In this document: piece by piece, positions 26,375 to 35,498 of the stretch | Numbering within the stretch: position 1 is the first letter of the stretch | How the letters are laid out: each line of letters starts with the position of its first letter | Assembly (NCBI RefSeq): GCF_024753565.1 | Contig: NZ_JANTPT010000001.1 | Location: forward strand, 1,691,336 to 1,755,335 | Length of the DNA stretch: 64,000 nt | Source of the DNA: Mechercharimyces sp. CAU 1602 | GTDB taxonomy: Bacteria; Bacillota; Bacilli; Thermoactinomycetales; JANTPT01 | Direction of reading: 5' to 3' | Program-made: the position numbers and the translations under genes | The notes under the pieces: model-generated | Databases searched by the model: none | Seen by the model: the letters and a program-made list of their open reading frames with translations, nothing else | Told to the model about the DNA's origin: nothing

Positions 26375-26542
26375 ATGTACTTGGTTAGAAAAAGTACTCC
26401 AGTTAAGAAGGGTGATATCAACGTTTTTAACCATCATCATCAAGAACTCGGTAAAATTGGATTAGTCCCATCAGAAACACATGGTCCCACTAAACATACT
26501 GGTGGGCGTGCAATATGGGGCGGGGGTCAAAAATACAGATAA
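26375..26542 (+). pseudogene. orphan HHH/WHH-type nuclease toxin C-terminus
   Basis: The short frame reads KKGDINVFNHHHQELGKIGL, then VPSETHGPTKHTGGRAIWGG and stop. The HHH and HTGGRxxWG motifs place it in the HNH/WHH DNase toxin superfamily. An AAGGAGGTG site and TTG at 26341-26358 start a frame that stops after five codons, so the 5' part is broken. The cognate SMI1 gene starts 11 bp later. Confidence 0.6.
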
Positions 26543-26553
26543 GAGGTGAGTAT

Positions 26554-26991
26554 ATGGAAGCGCATGACTTACATTGGACAAATGTGAAAGATGAAGTAGA
26601 TGATCTATTAATTACCCAAGTCGAAAAGCAGCTAGGGATCAATTTCCCAGCAGATTTCGTCCCCTATTTGAAGAAATATCATGGTGCTATTCCAAGACCA
26701 AATACCTTTAAATTCGGGGATGATAATTACAATGGATATTTTGGATTAATACTTAACCTCGATCCAAAACGTTATGAAAGCTTCCCAAGATTATCATTAG
26801 ATATGATAAATAATCTCGAATTTCAAGATGGAGTCGTGCCGTTTGCTAAAGATGCGGGTGGAAATCTATTATGTTTTGATTTTAGTAAGGATAATAGATC
26901 TCCCCATATTGTATACTGGTATCATGAAGAAGACGAATATAACTATGTATGCAATACTTTTGAAGATCTTCTGAAAAAGCTTCATGAATAA
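26554..26991 (+). CDS. SMI1/KNR4 family immunity protein
   Basis: 145 residues with INFPADFVPYLKKYHG near residue 30, VPFAKDAGGNLLCFDF near 95 and a C-terminal NTFEDLLKKL. The ATG at 26554 follows AGAGGTG. It belongs to the HHH-type toxin fragment just upstream. An IS1182-family element sits 32 bp behind its stop, inside its terminator. Confidence 0.85.
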   Translation: MEAHDLHWTNVKDEVDDLLITQVEKQLGINFPADFVPYLKKYHGAIPRPNTFKFGDDNYNGYFGLILNLDPKRYESFPRLSLDMINNLEFQDGVVPFAKDAGGNLLCFDFSKDNRSPHIVYWYHEEDEYNYVCNTFEDLLKKLHE

Positions 26992-27000
26992 GATAATAAA

Positions 27001-28608
27001 TCCGGACAGTATTTCTGTCCGGACAGAGTGTGGAGAAACCGATCATTTTCTCCACACTCTTTCACTTTATATAGATGAAAAGGCATTATCTATATCGTCT
27101 ATTCAAATCAAAAAGTTCTCCCAACCACCTAGTTCATACGAGCTAGGTGGTTGGCAATCTTCTTGATGTTCTGCGCAGTCGCTGTCATCAGCGCCTGCTC
27201 CTCGACATTTTCCCGTCCTCGCAACCGGCAATAGCGAAGCCCATGCAGTTCTTTTCCATCTGCAAAGCTTCGCTCAATAGTCTCTTTTCTTTTTTTGTAA
27301 AGGAGCTTGCCCTCGGATGAAAGCCGATTCGTTCGCACCTTTTCTTTATGCTCTTCCCATACGTGGCGCGTCAGGACCTTTTGCTGGTTCCTTGAACGTG
27401 TACACGATGTGAGTAGAGAACACGTGGAACAATTCTTTGGATCCGATTTGTATTGACGGTACCCTTGACGATCGGTTGTACTATACGCGAGTGTCTGTCT
27501 ATTTGGACACAAATACGTATCGTTCGTTTCATCATATTGAAATTTCCATTTGGGCATGAGTCCTTTAGTGGGTGAATACCGACGATGTCCGATGACTCCA
27601 AAGATATTCCGATCACTCAATCCTTTACAAATGGGATTGGTAAGATAGCCTGCATCTAAAGCTACTGCTTCAACCTCAAATTGAAATCGTTGTTTTTGAC
27701 GGTCTAACCGCTCGAGGTAGGGGATAGAATCATGCACATTTCCTGCCGTCACATGGACATCGGTAATGATGTTGTATTTGATATCTGTCGTGCGATGATC
27801 GAGATAGAAAAACCCTTCAGGTTTCCCTTCTCGATACATATAGCCACTCTCAGGATCTGTCGAACTCACCTTCACTTCCTTTGTCTCCCTCACCTCCTCC
27901 TTTTCTTTTAATGGCTTTTTTCCGTGATCCTTCCGATCCTCTTCGATGGCCTGATTTAGTTCTTCTAGGTAGGCACGAGTCTGTCCTTTTACCCTCTCTT
28001 TTTTAAACTTTCGTTTGTTCGCGTTGGCTTTTAGGTGGGTCGAATCCGTCATCAACACCCGTCCACCCACCATGCGGTGATTCATGGCTTGCAGGACAAT
28101 CTCATCAAAGATTTCTTGGAAAATGGAGGTTCCTTTAAAGCGAGTTCGACGATTCCAGCTGATCGTGGAATGATCAGGAACCGGATCCGTCAAATGTAAT
28201 CCTAAAAACCAACGATAAGCTACATTTACACGAACCTCTCGTTCCAATTGTCTCTCCGAACGAATGCCATAGAGATAACCGATGAACATCATTTTGAATA
28301 GAACGATAGGATCGATGGAGGGGCGGCCATTATTTTCACAATAAAGAGGGCGAACCTTCTCCGTGATAAATGAAAAATCGATATATTGGTCGATCTTGCG
28401 GAGAAGATGATCCTGGGGAACAAGCTCCTCTATGCAAACAAATTCCATCTCAGACTGAGTGTGATTCGTTGAACGTAGCATCCGATTCTTCCTCTCTTCT
28501 TCTATGTATATCTCTATACTATTTCACTTGGAATAAACATGAAAGGGGTAAAAAAACAGACTGTCGAGACTTTCTCGACAGTCTGTCCGGACAGTATTTC
28601 TGTCCGGA
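27001..28608. mobile_element. IS1182-family insertion sequence with a 23-bp palindromic target duplication
   Basis: The element runs from 27024 to 28585. Its ends are CAGAGTGTGGAGAAA (27024-27038) and the inverted CAGACTGTCGAGAAA (28585-28571), 13 of 15 identical. Both outer flanks carry the same 23 bp, TCCGGACAG-TATTT-CTGTCCGGA, at 27001-27023 and 28586-28608. That palindrome followed by seven T is a typical terminator, so the element entered the terminator of the SMI1 gene and duplicated the whole hairpin. Confidence 0.85.
27129..28481 (-). CDS. IS1182 family transposase
   Basis: 450 residues and full length. The N-terminal [20 protein letters not shown] and [20 protein letters not shown], a central [19 protein letters not shown] and a C-terminal [17 protein letters not shown] match the DDE transposases of the IS1182/IS1380-like group. 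A Cys cluster ([10 protein letters not shown]) precedes the C-terminal part. The ATG at 28481 follows GAGAGGAAG. The gene and both ends look intact, so the element may be active. Confidence 0.92.
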   Translation of the reverse strand: MLRSTNHTQSEMEFVCIEELVPQDHLLRKIDQYIDFSFITEKVRPLYCENNGRPSIDPIVLFKMMFIGYLYGIRSERQLEREVRVNVAYRWFLGLHLTDPVPDHSTISWNRRTRFKGTSIFQEIFDEIVLQAMNHRMVGGRVLMTDSTHLKANANKRKFKKERVKGQTRAYLEELNQAIEEDRKDHGKKPLKEKEEVRETKEVKVSSTDPESGYMYREGKPEGFFYLDHRTTDIKYNIITDVHVTAGNVHDSIPYLERLDRQKQRFQFEVEAVALDAGYLTNPICKGLSDRNIFGVIGHRRYSPTKGLMPKWKFQYDETNDTYLCPNRQTLAYSTTDRQGYRQYKSDPKNCSTCSLLTSCTRSRNQQKVLTRHVWEEHKEKVRTNRLSSEGKLLYKKRKETIERSFADGKELHGLRYCRLRGRENVEEQALMTATAQNIKKIANHLARMN

Positions 28609-28664
28609 TTTTTTTACTCCAATACCTTTTCAATCCAACTAAATTAATGAGGTGTATAAAATTA

Positions 28665-28798
28665 AACTCCGTTTCCCCTACCCTCGAGAAACAGAGTTGT
28701 GTCCTTTATCAATATATAGCCTCCCAATCACGACTAACGGCATATGATCACACTACCATAATTAGCACGGTTTTCTCGACAATAGCGATCAAATAAAA
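28665..28798 (+). repeat. intergenic repeat copy H
   Basis: The head is shortened (AAACTCCGTTTCCCC ... GAGAAACAGAGTT). The rest is nearly identical to copy E and ends GCGATCAAAT, directly against the toxin frame that follows. Confidence 0.8.
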
Positions 28799-29188
28799 AT
28801 ACAGAGTAGCAAATATGCAGGAGGGGAAATTGAGAGAGGTCCTTTTGATGGGAATGGATTCCCTGACTTTTCGAAATGGACAAAAGCCGAGGTATATCTC
28901 CCTCAAGATAAAATTGTAGGAAGTAATAAATCTCAATTGAGGCAGTCAACTCGTATACTGCGAGAAGAGTTAGAAAACAATCCGCAGTTAAAACAGGATT
29001 TCTATCGTGATATTCCAGAAGAAAAAAGGGAGTCTATTGAGGCAGCAATTAAAAGTGGATCAGTTAAGATTCCGGGATATACTTGGCATCACCATCAAGA
29101 AATAGGTAGAATGCAACTAGTTCCATATGAAAAGCACAAGGATGGCATTCCTCACACAGGTGGTCACGCACTGTGGGGGAAGGAGTAA
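28799..29188 (+). CDS. orphan WHH-type nuclease toxin C-terminal domain
   Basis: About 129 residues open in frame from the end of repeat H, with no start codon before a TTG at 28937. The domain reads GPFDGNGFPDFSKW, EKRESIEAAIKSGSVKIPGY, TWHHHQEIGRMQLVPYEKH, HTGGHALWGKE. These are the catalytic motifs of the WHH branch of HNH DNases found as C-termini of LXG, WapA-type and other polymorphic toxins. No delivery domain remains. It would need recombination onto a full-length toxin to be exported. The immunity gene follows 17 bp later. Confidence 0.75.
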   Translation: MQSSKYAGGEIERGPFDGNGFPDFSKWTKAEVYLPQDKIVGSNKSQLRQSTRILREELENNPQLKQDFYRDIPEEKRESIEAAIKSGSVKIPGYTWHHHQEIGRMQLVPYEKHKDGIPHTGGHALWGKE

Positions 29189-29205
29189 ACTAAGGAGGAG
29201 TTGAC

Positions 29206-29682
29206 ATGGTAAGCTGGCAGCCTTCTGAATATCAAATATCGGATAGGGACATTGAATCATTAGAAAATAAATTGGAGGTGCAGTTTCCCCCTGATTTTGT
29301 AGAGTGGATTAAGATATATCAAGGAGTTAGTCCAGAGGGTGATATATCTATCGATATTAAAGGAGAGGAACATGGCTTTTATAGGTTGCTTTATGTTTCT
29401 TTACCAATGAATATCGAAGTAGATGAGTATAGTTCCATCGAAAGTGAATATAGTATATTTGTTGATAGATGCGATGAATTTCCAATGGAATTAATTCCGT
29501 TTGGAGAGGATGCTCAAAACAAGTGGTACTGTTTTGACTTCAGGAACTCAGAGAAACCTAAAATAGTATTTGTGGACTGGGAATATAGCTACGAAGAAGA
29601 ACAGGAAGATGCAGTGAAGTTTGTAGCTGATAATTTCACTCAGTTTCTTAATATGCTTTATGTATTTGCTGATGATAAATGA
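29206..29682 (+). CDS. SMI1/KNR4 family immunity protein
   Basis: 158 residues with VQFPPDFVEWIKIYQG near residue 35, IPFGEDAQNKWYCFDF near 100 and a C-terminal NFTQFLNMLY. The ATG follows AAGGAGGAG. It pairs with the WHH toxin domain immediately upstream. A terminator follows. The last bases and the terminator are duplicated at 21816-21980. Confidence 0.87.
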   Translation: MVSWQPSEYQISDRDIESLENKLEVQFPPDFVEWIKIYQGVSPEGDISIDIKGEEHGFYRLLYVSLPMNIEVDEYSSIESEYSIFVDRCDEFPMELIPFGEDAQNKWYCFDFRNSEKPKIVFVDWEYSYEEEQEDAVKFVADNFTQFLNMLYVFADDK

Positions 29683-29695
29683 TAATACGAGAAGT

Positions 29696-29730
29696 AAAAA
29701 GCCGGTGCAAGCCTTGCCCGGCTTTTTATG
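29696..29730 (+). terminator. terminator of the WHH toxin-immunity cassette
   Basis: AAAAAGCCGG pairs with CCGGCTTTTT and ends in a T run. Confidence 0.75.
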
Positions 29731-29831
29731 ATACCCATCCTCTTTTATGTAAGTATGAGGGTGGAATGTCTTCATATTAGTGGAATGCCTTGTGGGGATA
29801 AGAGTAAAAAATAGAGGTCCTAGAGGAATAT

Positions 29832-30340
29832 ATGGAAATGGTGAGGTCCAAAACACGGAGGAAAGAAGAAGAACAGCCCTAAACCAATTGACACCTTAGA
29901 TTCTCTATGCATGAACCACGACCTAGAGTACGCTAAGTGGGGGTACTTCAATTGTACAGCAGATAGGAATTTGCTTTGGGGTATTGTAAGGAAGTATCCT
30001 AAGATGAAGTCCAGAGAGTAAAAGATGGTCACTACTGTTTATTCTTACTTTAGGAAGAAAATAGATGTTCGTGGATGTAAAACAATGATTTGCCCATCAG
30101 CAGTCCAGGATATGCAAAGAGGTTGAAGAGTAGTACCTTATCTGTAAATAAATCAGCAGGTACAGTTGGATTCGCTACTGCCTACCTGGGCAAAATCAGA
30201 ATCGCACTTTATGCGTATAACTCGGAACACAAAACGTCCTCAGTTACAGTATACTTACATAGGAAGAATAATGGGTAAATGGAATATAGCAGGACATACC
30301 AAAGTGACCACAAACGGTAAATATAAATACGCTACATTCC
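29832..30340 (+). pseudogene. broken copy of the phospholipase-A2-like gene
   Basis: The nucleotide sequence follows 25140-25650 closely (TTGACACCTTAGATTCTC, GCATGAACCACGACC) but is riddled with frame changes and stops. It joins a toxin tail at 30341 without its own end. Confidence 0.75.
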
Positions 30341-30466
30341 AACGTTTTTAACCATCATCATCAAGAACTCGGTAAAATTGAATTAGTCCCATCAGAAACA
30401 CATGGTCCCACTAAGCATACTACTGGTGGACGTGCAATATGGGGCGGGGGTCAAAAATACAGATAA
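30341..30466 (+). pseudogene. second copy of the HHH-type toxin tail
   Basis: Nearly identical to the end of the fragment at 26375-26542 (NVFNHHHQELGKI to GGGQKYR), with one extra codon. Confidence 0.7.
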
Positions 30467-30478
30467 GAGGTGTGTACT

Positions 30479-30695
30479 TGAAAGCGCATGACTTACATTC
30501 GACAAATGTAAAGATGAAGTAGATGATCTATTAAATTCCTAATTAGAAAAGCAGCTAGGGATCAATTTCCCTGCAGATTTCGTCCCCTATTTGAAGAAAT
30601 ATCATCGTGCTATTCCAAGACCAAATACCTAGATATCCTTAAATCGTATACTGGTATCATGAAGAAGACGAGTATAACTATGTATGCTATGTATG
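30479..30695 (+). pseudogene. decayed SMI1/KNR4 immunity gene
   Basis: Scrambled copy of 26554-26991. INFPADFVPYLKKYH and the final WYHEEDEYNYVC remain, but the middle is deleted and the frame is broken. Confidence 0.7.
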
Positions 30696-30696
30696 A

Positions 30697-30862
30697 CCCC
30701 ATAACCCGCTATACAAGAATCAATTGAACGTCAGCGGAGAAACAAGGGCTCAACCTTTATTAACAATAGCTCCAGCCGCCACTAGCAGCATAAAATCACA
30801 CTACCTTACTAGACAAATAACCGTCAGACGGCGATCAACAATCGATCAAACCGAATACCCTT
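30697..30862 (+). repeat. intergenic repeat copy I
   Basis: Diverged copy with ATAACCCGCT, GTCAGCGGAGAAACAAGGG, AAATCACACTACC and the end GATCAAC. Confidence 0.6.
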
Positions 30863-30940
30863 TTACTCCTAATGCTAATGATGTTACAGAGTAATTTAAT
30901 ATGGCTGCTATATGTAAATTAGCTATTTTTCAGGTTATTG

Positions 30941-30970
30941 TTGACATAAAGTAGTGCTGCCATATATACT
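30941..30970 (+). promoter_or_regulatory. sigma-A promoter of the DUF262 gene
   Basis: Consensus TTGACA (30941-30946) and TATACT (30965-30970) with 18 bp between. The gene starts 28 bp downstream. Confidence 0.75.
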
Positions 30971-30997
30971 GAACTTGCTGAAAAGGGGGAATGATTA

Positions 30998-32203
30998 GTG
31001 TCAGTCTCAATTAATAGGAATTTGAAAATGATGTCCGAATTCAACCCAACTACCAAATCATCTACTTCTACTATAGTTGATTTATGCCACAGAATTTCCA
31101 ATGGGGAAATTGTATTGCCGGTTTTCCAAACTTCAGTTAGATGGAATCTAGAAAGATGTGTCGAATTATTGGACTTTCAACTTTTAGGAAAGGCTCCTGT
31201 TTCTCCTATTTCTTTCAATGAAATAAAGCATATAGATATAGCTACACCACAGGTTTCATTTATACATAGGGATCCTATTTCTAACGAAAAGCTAAGTGGT
31301 AAACTCTCTACAATTGATGGACAACAACGTCTAACTTGTAACTACAAAGCCTTTATAGACCATGACCAATTCAGAAGTATTGCTTTAGATTTAGTAAAAG
31401 GAAAATTCGTTATTGTAATCGGCGAATTTAAGAGCCATCAGGTTCCTGTTGGAAAACTTCTTAATAGAAACGTAGATGTATTTAGAGATTACAAAAACAA
31501 AGTGAAGCTCCTTAGAAGGGATGATGTATATGACCTGCTGGTAGCGATCAGAAGTAAATTCCAGAAGTATAGTTACACCATCCACACTGCAGAGAATCTA
31601 ACAAAAAAAGAGCAAATTAATTGGTTTAATGTTCTTAATTTAGCGGGCACTAGAGTCCCAATAATTCAAATGAAATTTGCTAAATTGAAAGCAGATGGCG
31701 TAGATATTTATGTAGATTATGTAGATAAGTTTATTAACAAAATACAAGAAAGAGGGTTTGAAGTTTTTGCACGAAAGACGACCGAAGTATCTTATCCAGC
31801 CTCATCACTTAACTCAGCTTATGAATTTATTTTAAACAAGCCGCACAGTTTAAATATGAGTCCAATAGTCTCTGATGTAAAAGTGGAAAAAATATGTAAA
31901 CTGAGCATTGCTGAGTTAGAAGAGGCCTTCGAATTAACACTATCTGCCCTGGATACAGCTTTAGATTTTATTCAAGATAATCAACTAGAAGAACCTAATC
32001 GCATTGAATATATTAGTTTTCTGGTAGGACTTTTTGTGCACTTAAAGGGAAATACATTAACAGAAGAACAAAAAAGAGATCTTATCAGCTGGTACAATAA
32101 TGTTAATTTCCTTAATACAACGAACTCAACTAGAAGAGATATTTTCGATAACCTATTGAAAACATATTGCCTTAACTATCAACTAAAAGGGATATTTCGA
32201 TGA
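30998..32203 (+). CDS. DUF262 domain protein, possible phage defence
   Basis: 401 residues. The N-terminal third matches DUF262, the ParB-like NTP-binding fold of GmrSD-type restriction systems. IVLPVFQTSVRWNLERCVEL lies near 35, and the hallmark DGQQRLT is near 107. The rest is helical and lacks a visible HNH (DUF1524) nuclease domain, so it is a DUF262-only protein. The GTG start has GGGGG eight bases upstream. It is monocistronic with its own strong promoter. A defence role is inferred from the domain and from its place on a mobile element. Confidence 0.7.
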   Translation: MSVSINRNLKMMSEFNPTTKSSTSTIVDLCHRISNGEIVLPVFQTSVRWNLERCVELLDFQLLGKAPVSPISFNEIKHIDIATPQVSFIHRDPISNEKLSGKLSTIDGQQRLTCNYKAFIDHDQFRSIALDLVKGKFVIVIGEFKSHQVPVGKLLNRNVDVFRDYKNKVKLLRRDDVYDLLVAIRSKFQKYSYTIHTAENLTKKEQINWFNVLNLAGTRVPIIQMKFAKLKADGVDIYVDYVDKFINKIQERGFEVFARKTTEVSYPASSLNSAYEFILNKPHSLNMSPIVSDVKVEKICKLSIAELEEAFELTLSALDTALDFIQDNQLEEPNRIEYISFLVGLFVHLKGNTLTEEQKRDLISWYNNVNFLNTTNSTRRDIFDNLLKTYCLNYQLKGIFR

Positions 32204-32269
32204 CCTATTGAAAGCATATTGTAATTCCCCCACTCTATTCACCTCTCACAGCTAAGGACTGATATTTAT

Positions 32270-32400
32270 CCAGTCCTTAATCCCTTTATTCAACATCAGC
32301 ATCTCCGTTATCTTCTTCATCGCTTACCTCTTAATGCTCCTGTACGTCGACTCGCCCTGTATTAACCGTTCCTTCACTTCCGTTTCCAACGCACTTACTA
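32270..32400 (-). pseudogene. second remnant of the ArpU-like phage gene
   Basis: The frame EVKERLIQGESTYRSIKR, a stop, then AMKKITEMLMLNKGIKDW resembles the scrap at 26150-26305. Confidence 0.35.
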
Positions 32401-32519
32401 TTCACTCCATCAGCTCGCGCCACATAGTCATCTGCAAGATCAAAAAAGTGGAACGAATAAAAAACACACTGTAAGAAAGACCTATTTCAATAAGTAACCT
32501 TTTACAGTGTGAATTCATT

Positions 32520-33047
32520 TCATTTACTTTTTTCGCTAATAATATATTTGAAAATTCTACTATATGCAGCCTGAGCATCCTCATTTTCCGCTAATCCTGT
32601 AGCCCATACCTTAACTTCTTCTGGACCTACATATTGATACCCATATGCATAGTTCTCAAATTCCCCTGGGGCATCTTCGTATGTTAATGATTCCTCTGTA
32701 AAAGCATAATAGGGTTTTTTTGAATCAATCCAAAATACAGGATAAGAAAGCTCATTATATAATCTTGCATATCTCCCATCTGAAGCTTCCTTCAGATGTT
32801 CAGACATAATAAATAATGCATCCACTTCGTCTTTAGGGTTCACACCATTTAATGTAGTCTCCTTAAATTCTACATTCTCCTCAACTACACTAGGGCTCTC
32901 TCCAACAACGCTTATGGTTAATTTTTGTGATAACATTTCCTGACCATCATTACTACTAATACTGCTCCCACAACCAACTGCAAACAATAAAGTACAAGCC
33001 GTGATAAACGGAATTAAAAGTCGTTTATATAGATACAACTTCAACAT
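32520..33047 (-). CDS. lipoprotein of unknown function
   Basis: 175 residues. A basic, hydrophobic signal ends LLFAVGCGSS (lipobox Cys about 26). The mature part is acidic, rich in Tyr and Glu, and ends YSRIFKYIISEKSK. The ATG follows AAGGTG. A secreted-protein gene lies just upstream in the same direction (73 bp gap), so the two may be co-transcribed. No family recognised. Confidence 0.7.
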   Translation of the reverse strand: MLKLYLYKRLLIPFITACTLLFAVGCGSSISSNDGQEMLSQKLTISVVGESPSVVEENVEFKETTLNGVNPKDEVDALFIMSEHLKEASDGRYARLYNELSYPVFWIDSKKPYYAFTEESLTYEDAPGEFENYAYGYQYVGPEEVKVWATGLAENEDAQAAYSRIFKYIISEKSK

Positions 33048-33120
33048 TTACCGCACCTTCTTTTTAATATTAGATTAATGAGGGTTATTAACAAGCCCTC
33101 ATTAATCTGACTCCTGCTAT

Positions 33121-33720
33121 TTAGCGTACAACTTCAATGTAACTCAAACCACTATAGTAGTCCGCATAGTGGTTACTACTCGTACTTGAAGAAAACGATG
33201 CATTAAACACAGGAGTATTTACTCCTCCTGAACTAGTGAGAGTAGTAGTAGCCTCGTCATAAAAATCACCATTTATAACATATTCAATCATCGCCTTGTC
33301 ATCATCAACCCATGCTTTTATAGTTCCAGTAAACCCTTTTGAATTCGTACTTAAAAATTCTGCAAACTTAATATCTTCTAACCATCCAAAACTACCACTA
33401 CTACATTTCTTAACAATAACCGCAAATGTAGGTTTGAAATTCCAAGCAACATCTTCCTTTGTTGAATATTCCCCATACGAACAAGCAGCAGAAGCAGCCA
33501 TTAGAGCAAGAGACTTGTCCTCTTTATCCTCTTTAAAATAAATTTCTTCTACCTCTGATTTACTTAGACCAGTAAAATTGCTAACCCGGCTAACAGCCTC
33601 TTCATAAGTTAGTTTCTTGAATGAAGCTTCTTTAGGTTCACTTTCCGCTGCATATGTAGGTGCTATCCCCGCAAACACTAAAAATAGCATAAAAGATAGT
33701 ACTGAGATTAACCTTTTCAT
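33121..33720 (-). CDS. secreted protein of unknown function
   Basis: 199 residues. A signal peptide (MKRLISVLSFMLFLVFAGIA) has a likely cleavage after TYA. A helical segment with LTYEEAVSRVSNFTGLSK follows, then a beta-rich domain with two Cys (AACSYGEY and VKKCSSGS). The ATG at 33720 has GGGGGG ten bases upstream. No known family; possibly an exported effector. Confidence 0.65.
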   Translation of the reverse strand: MKRLISVLSFMLFLVFAGIAPTYAAESEPKEASFKKLTYEEAVSRVSNFTGLSKSEVEEIYFKEDKEDKSLALMAASAACSYGEYSTKEDVAWNFKPTFAVIVKKCSSGSFGWLEDIKFAEFLSTNSKGFTGTIKAWVDDDKAMIEYVINGDFYDEATTTLTSSGGVNTPVFNASFSSSTSSNHYADYYSGLSYIEVVR

Positions 33721-33759
33721 TAACCCATTTCCCCCCAAAGGATTATTTAGCACAATTGG

Positions 33760-34507
33760 AATGGTAACATGTTATTTGGAAGGTAGTAAACACTCTTTTT
33801 AGATTTCAGTCTCATTGAATTATTTATAATACTAGGGAAATGAAATAAGATATAAAAGTAGAACTCATATGTTAGAATCTTTCCTGCACTTCCTTATCCA
33901 ACTTGTTCTCCATATACCCTTCCTCCAGTACCAATGTCCAACACACTCAATGCCCTCTCGATGCTCTTTACCTCCTTATCCATCCAATCCAGCCGTTCCC
34001 TCTCCTCTGATGGCCTGATCCCATACTGCTCTGGTCGAACATACTCACGATAACCAGGGCTTGTCCTCACTTCATAACTGGGGGTGCAAGACGGGAGCTA
34101 TTCTTCCATCTGTATAATTACTTTCCAGATCGTAAGGTATGTTAAATTGCAGTTGGTACTTTGTATCGATTCTCTACGCCGATGAAGTAGAGCAGTGCTT
34201 TTCTATCCCGTTCGTTGTTTTCAACATTCCAGTTCTTTTGCCATATCCAGTTTGAGGTAGTACTCCTGCTTTACGACGTTATAACGTTCCCCCGTTTTGG
34301 GTAGCGTTATGATGTCCCCGTTAAAACCTGCTCTTCAACTCATGATTTGATCCATGTTGAGAGATCACAGCGAATATCTGGAAATTAATACAATCCCCTC
34401 GTGATTATCAATCCTCACTTTCGTATACAGGAACCAACTGACTCTCAATCACTTAAGCTTGCCCATCCCCTTCCTAAGCTCGTCCATTGTGCCAAGCCGA
34501 AGCCTGG
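33760..34507. other. decayed phage region without intact genes
   Basis: A minus-strand scrap at 33870-34090 reads YREYVRPEQYGIRPSEERER and LDWMDKEVKSIERALSVL, the third ArpU-like remnant. Another scrap near 34260 reads GERYNVVKQEYYLKLDM. The rest has no readable frame. Confidence 0.4.
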
Positions 34508-34732
34508 CTAAATTGATTTACTGTTCCTCATCTGTTCCCGCTCCGTCTGACTTCTGATAATACTCTTTTCACAAGCCCGTATTGCATCTGCAATCTCATA
34601 CATGAGTGGATTCCCATTCTCCCATTGTTCGCTGTACCACATTTTCTTTTCTTCTTCAGACATATTAGCTAGGGGCGAGTAGATGGTTACAATTGCATTT
34701 TTGTACGTATACGTTTTGCTTTCCATCTCCAA
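34508..34732 (-). CDS. small hypothetical phage-type protein
   Basis: 74 residues, charged, with MSEEEKKMWYSEQWENGNPL and a basic C-terminus. A TTG at 34732 with GGGTG upstream, or an ATG six bases further on, could start it. No family recognised. Confidence 0.4.
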   Translation of the reverse strand: MEMESKTYTYKNAIVTIYSPLANMSEEEKKMWYSEQWENGNPLMYEIADAIRACEKSIIRSQTEREQMRNSKSI

Positions 34733-35122
34733 TAATTCACCCTGCTTTCTTGTATAAGAATGCTCTTAATACATCTTATGCGGGACTTCCTTTTGTACAG
34801 GCATCCTGATTCCCGTTTGTTTCTCTCTCCCCTCTTATAACGGATTCCCTTAATATGCCATCAAAAAATATGTGGTGATACCATAACTCAGATGCTAAAG
34901 TTGCTAAGCGTTCTCCCTCTTCGGACACTTCCATTCTTTATATGTCAATATACCTGAATAGTCTTGTACCCCAGCCTTAATGAAAATTTGCATTAAGTTA
35001 CCCTCTTGACTTTTCGCACTCTCTCCATATTTTAGTGAATTCGCAAATAAATTTATTAAGTAATCCCGTTGGTTATAATCCACTAACTAGTAGCGTTAAT
35101 TGATAAATAAGGGGAATTACTC
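34733..35122. other. gene-free stretch
   Basis: No gene, repeat or clear regulatory signal visible. Confidence 0.4.
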
Positions 35123-35484
35123 ATGAGCATAGAAAACAAAATTAGAGACCAGCGCTTGAAAAAAGTGGAGTCAAAAAGCCCTTGGAGATAAAATAGGCGT
35201 TTCGGGACAAGTAATATCTAATTGGGAAAGAGGCTACACATACCCTGATCATGATGATATTACAAAATTAGCAACAGCAACACGTAACCACAGATTATTT
35301 ACTCTGCACTGCTGATGATCTAACTGACCATCAGAAAACTCAAAATGATCTTAAAGAGATTTTTATAAATGGAAACCCTCTATGAGATGGTGTTCCTCTC
35401 ACAGAAGAACACCTCAAACCTGTCAAAGAGCTATTCGACATAATAGCTCAGCGAGTGGACACTCAAAATAAAAACAAGTCTTAG
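35123..35484 (+). pseudogene. XRE-family repressor, multiply broken
   Basis: An ATG after AAGGGG starts MSIENKIRDQRLKK. Two frame changes are then needed to read WSQKALGDKIGVSGQVISNW (helix-turn-helix), YLLCTADDLTDHQKTQND and LKEIFINGNPL. A TGA interrupts before DGVPLTEEHLKPVKEL. This is the position of a phage CI-like repressor ahead of the integrase. The element has lost it. Confidence 0.75.
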
Positions 35485-35498
35485 GAAAGGTGTTTAAC

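Noticed and set aside
13797-30862. Repeats as integron attC sites or a CRISPR array.
   Set aside because: Genes between copies run in both directions, no integron integrase is present, and copies are kilobases apart and much longer than CRISPR repeats.
35400-35410. TGA in the XRE gene as a recoded Trp codon.
   Set aside because: Two frame changes elsewhere in the same gene already make it a pseudogene, and normal genes here use TGA as stop.
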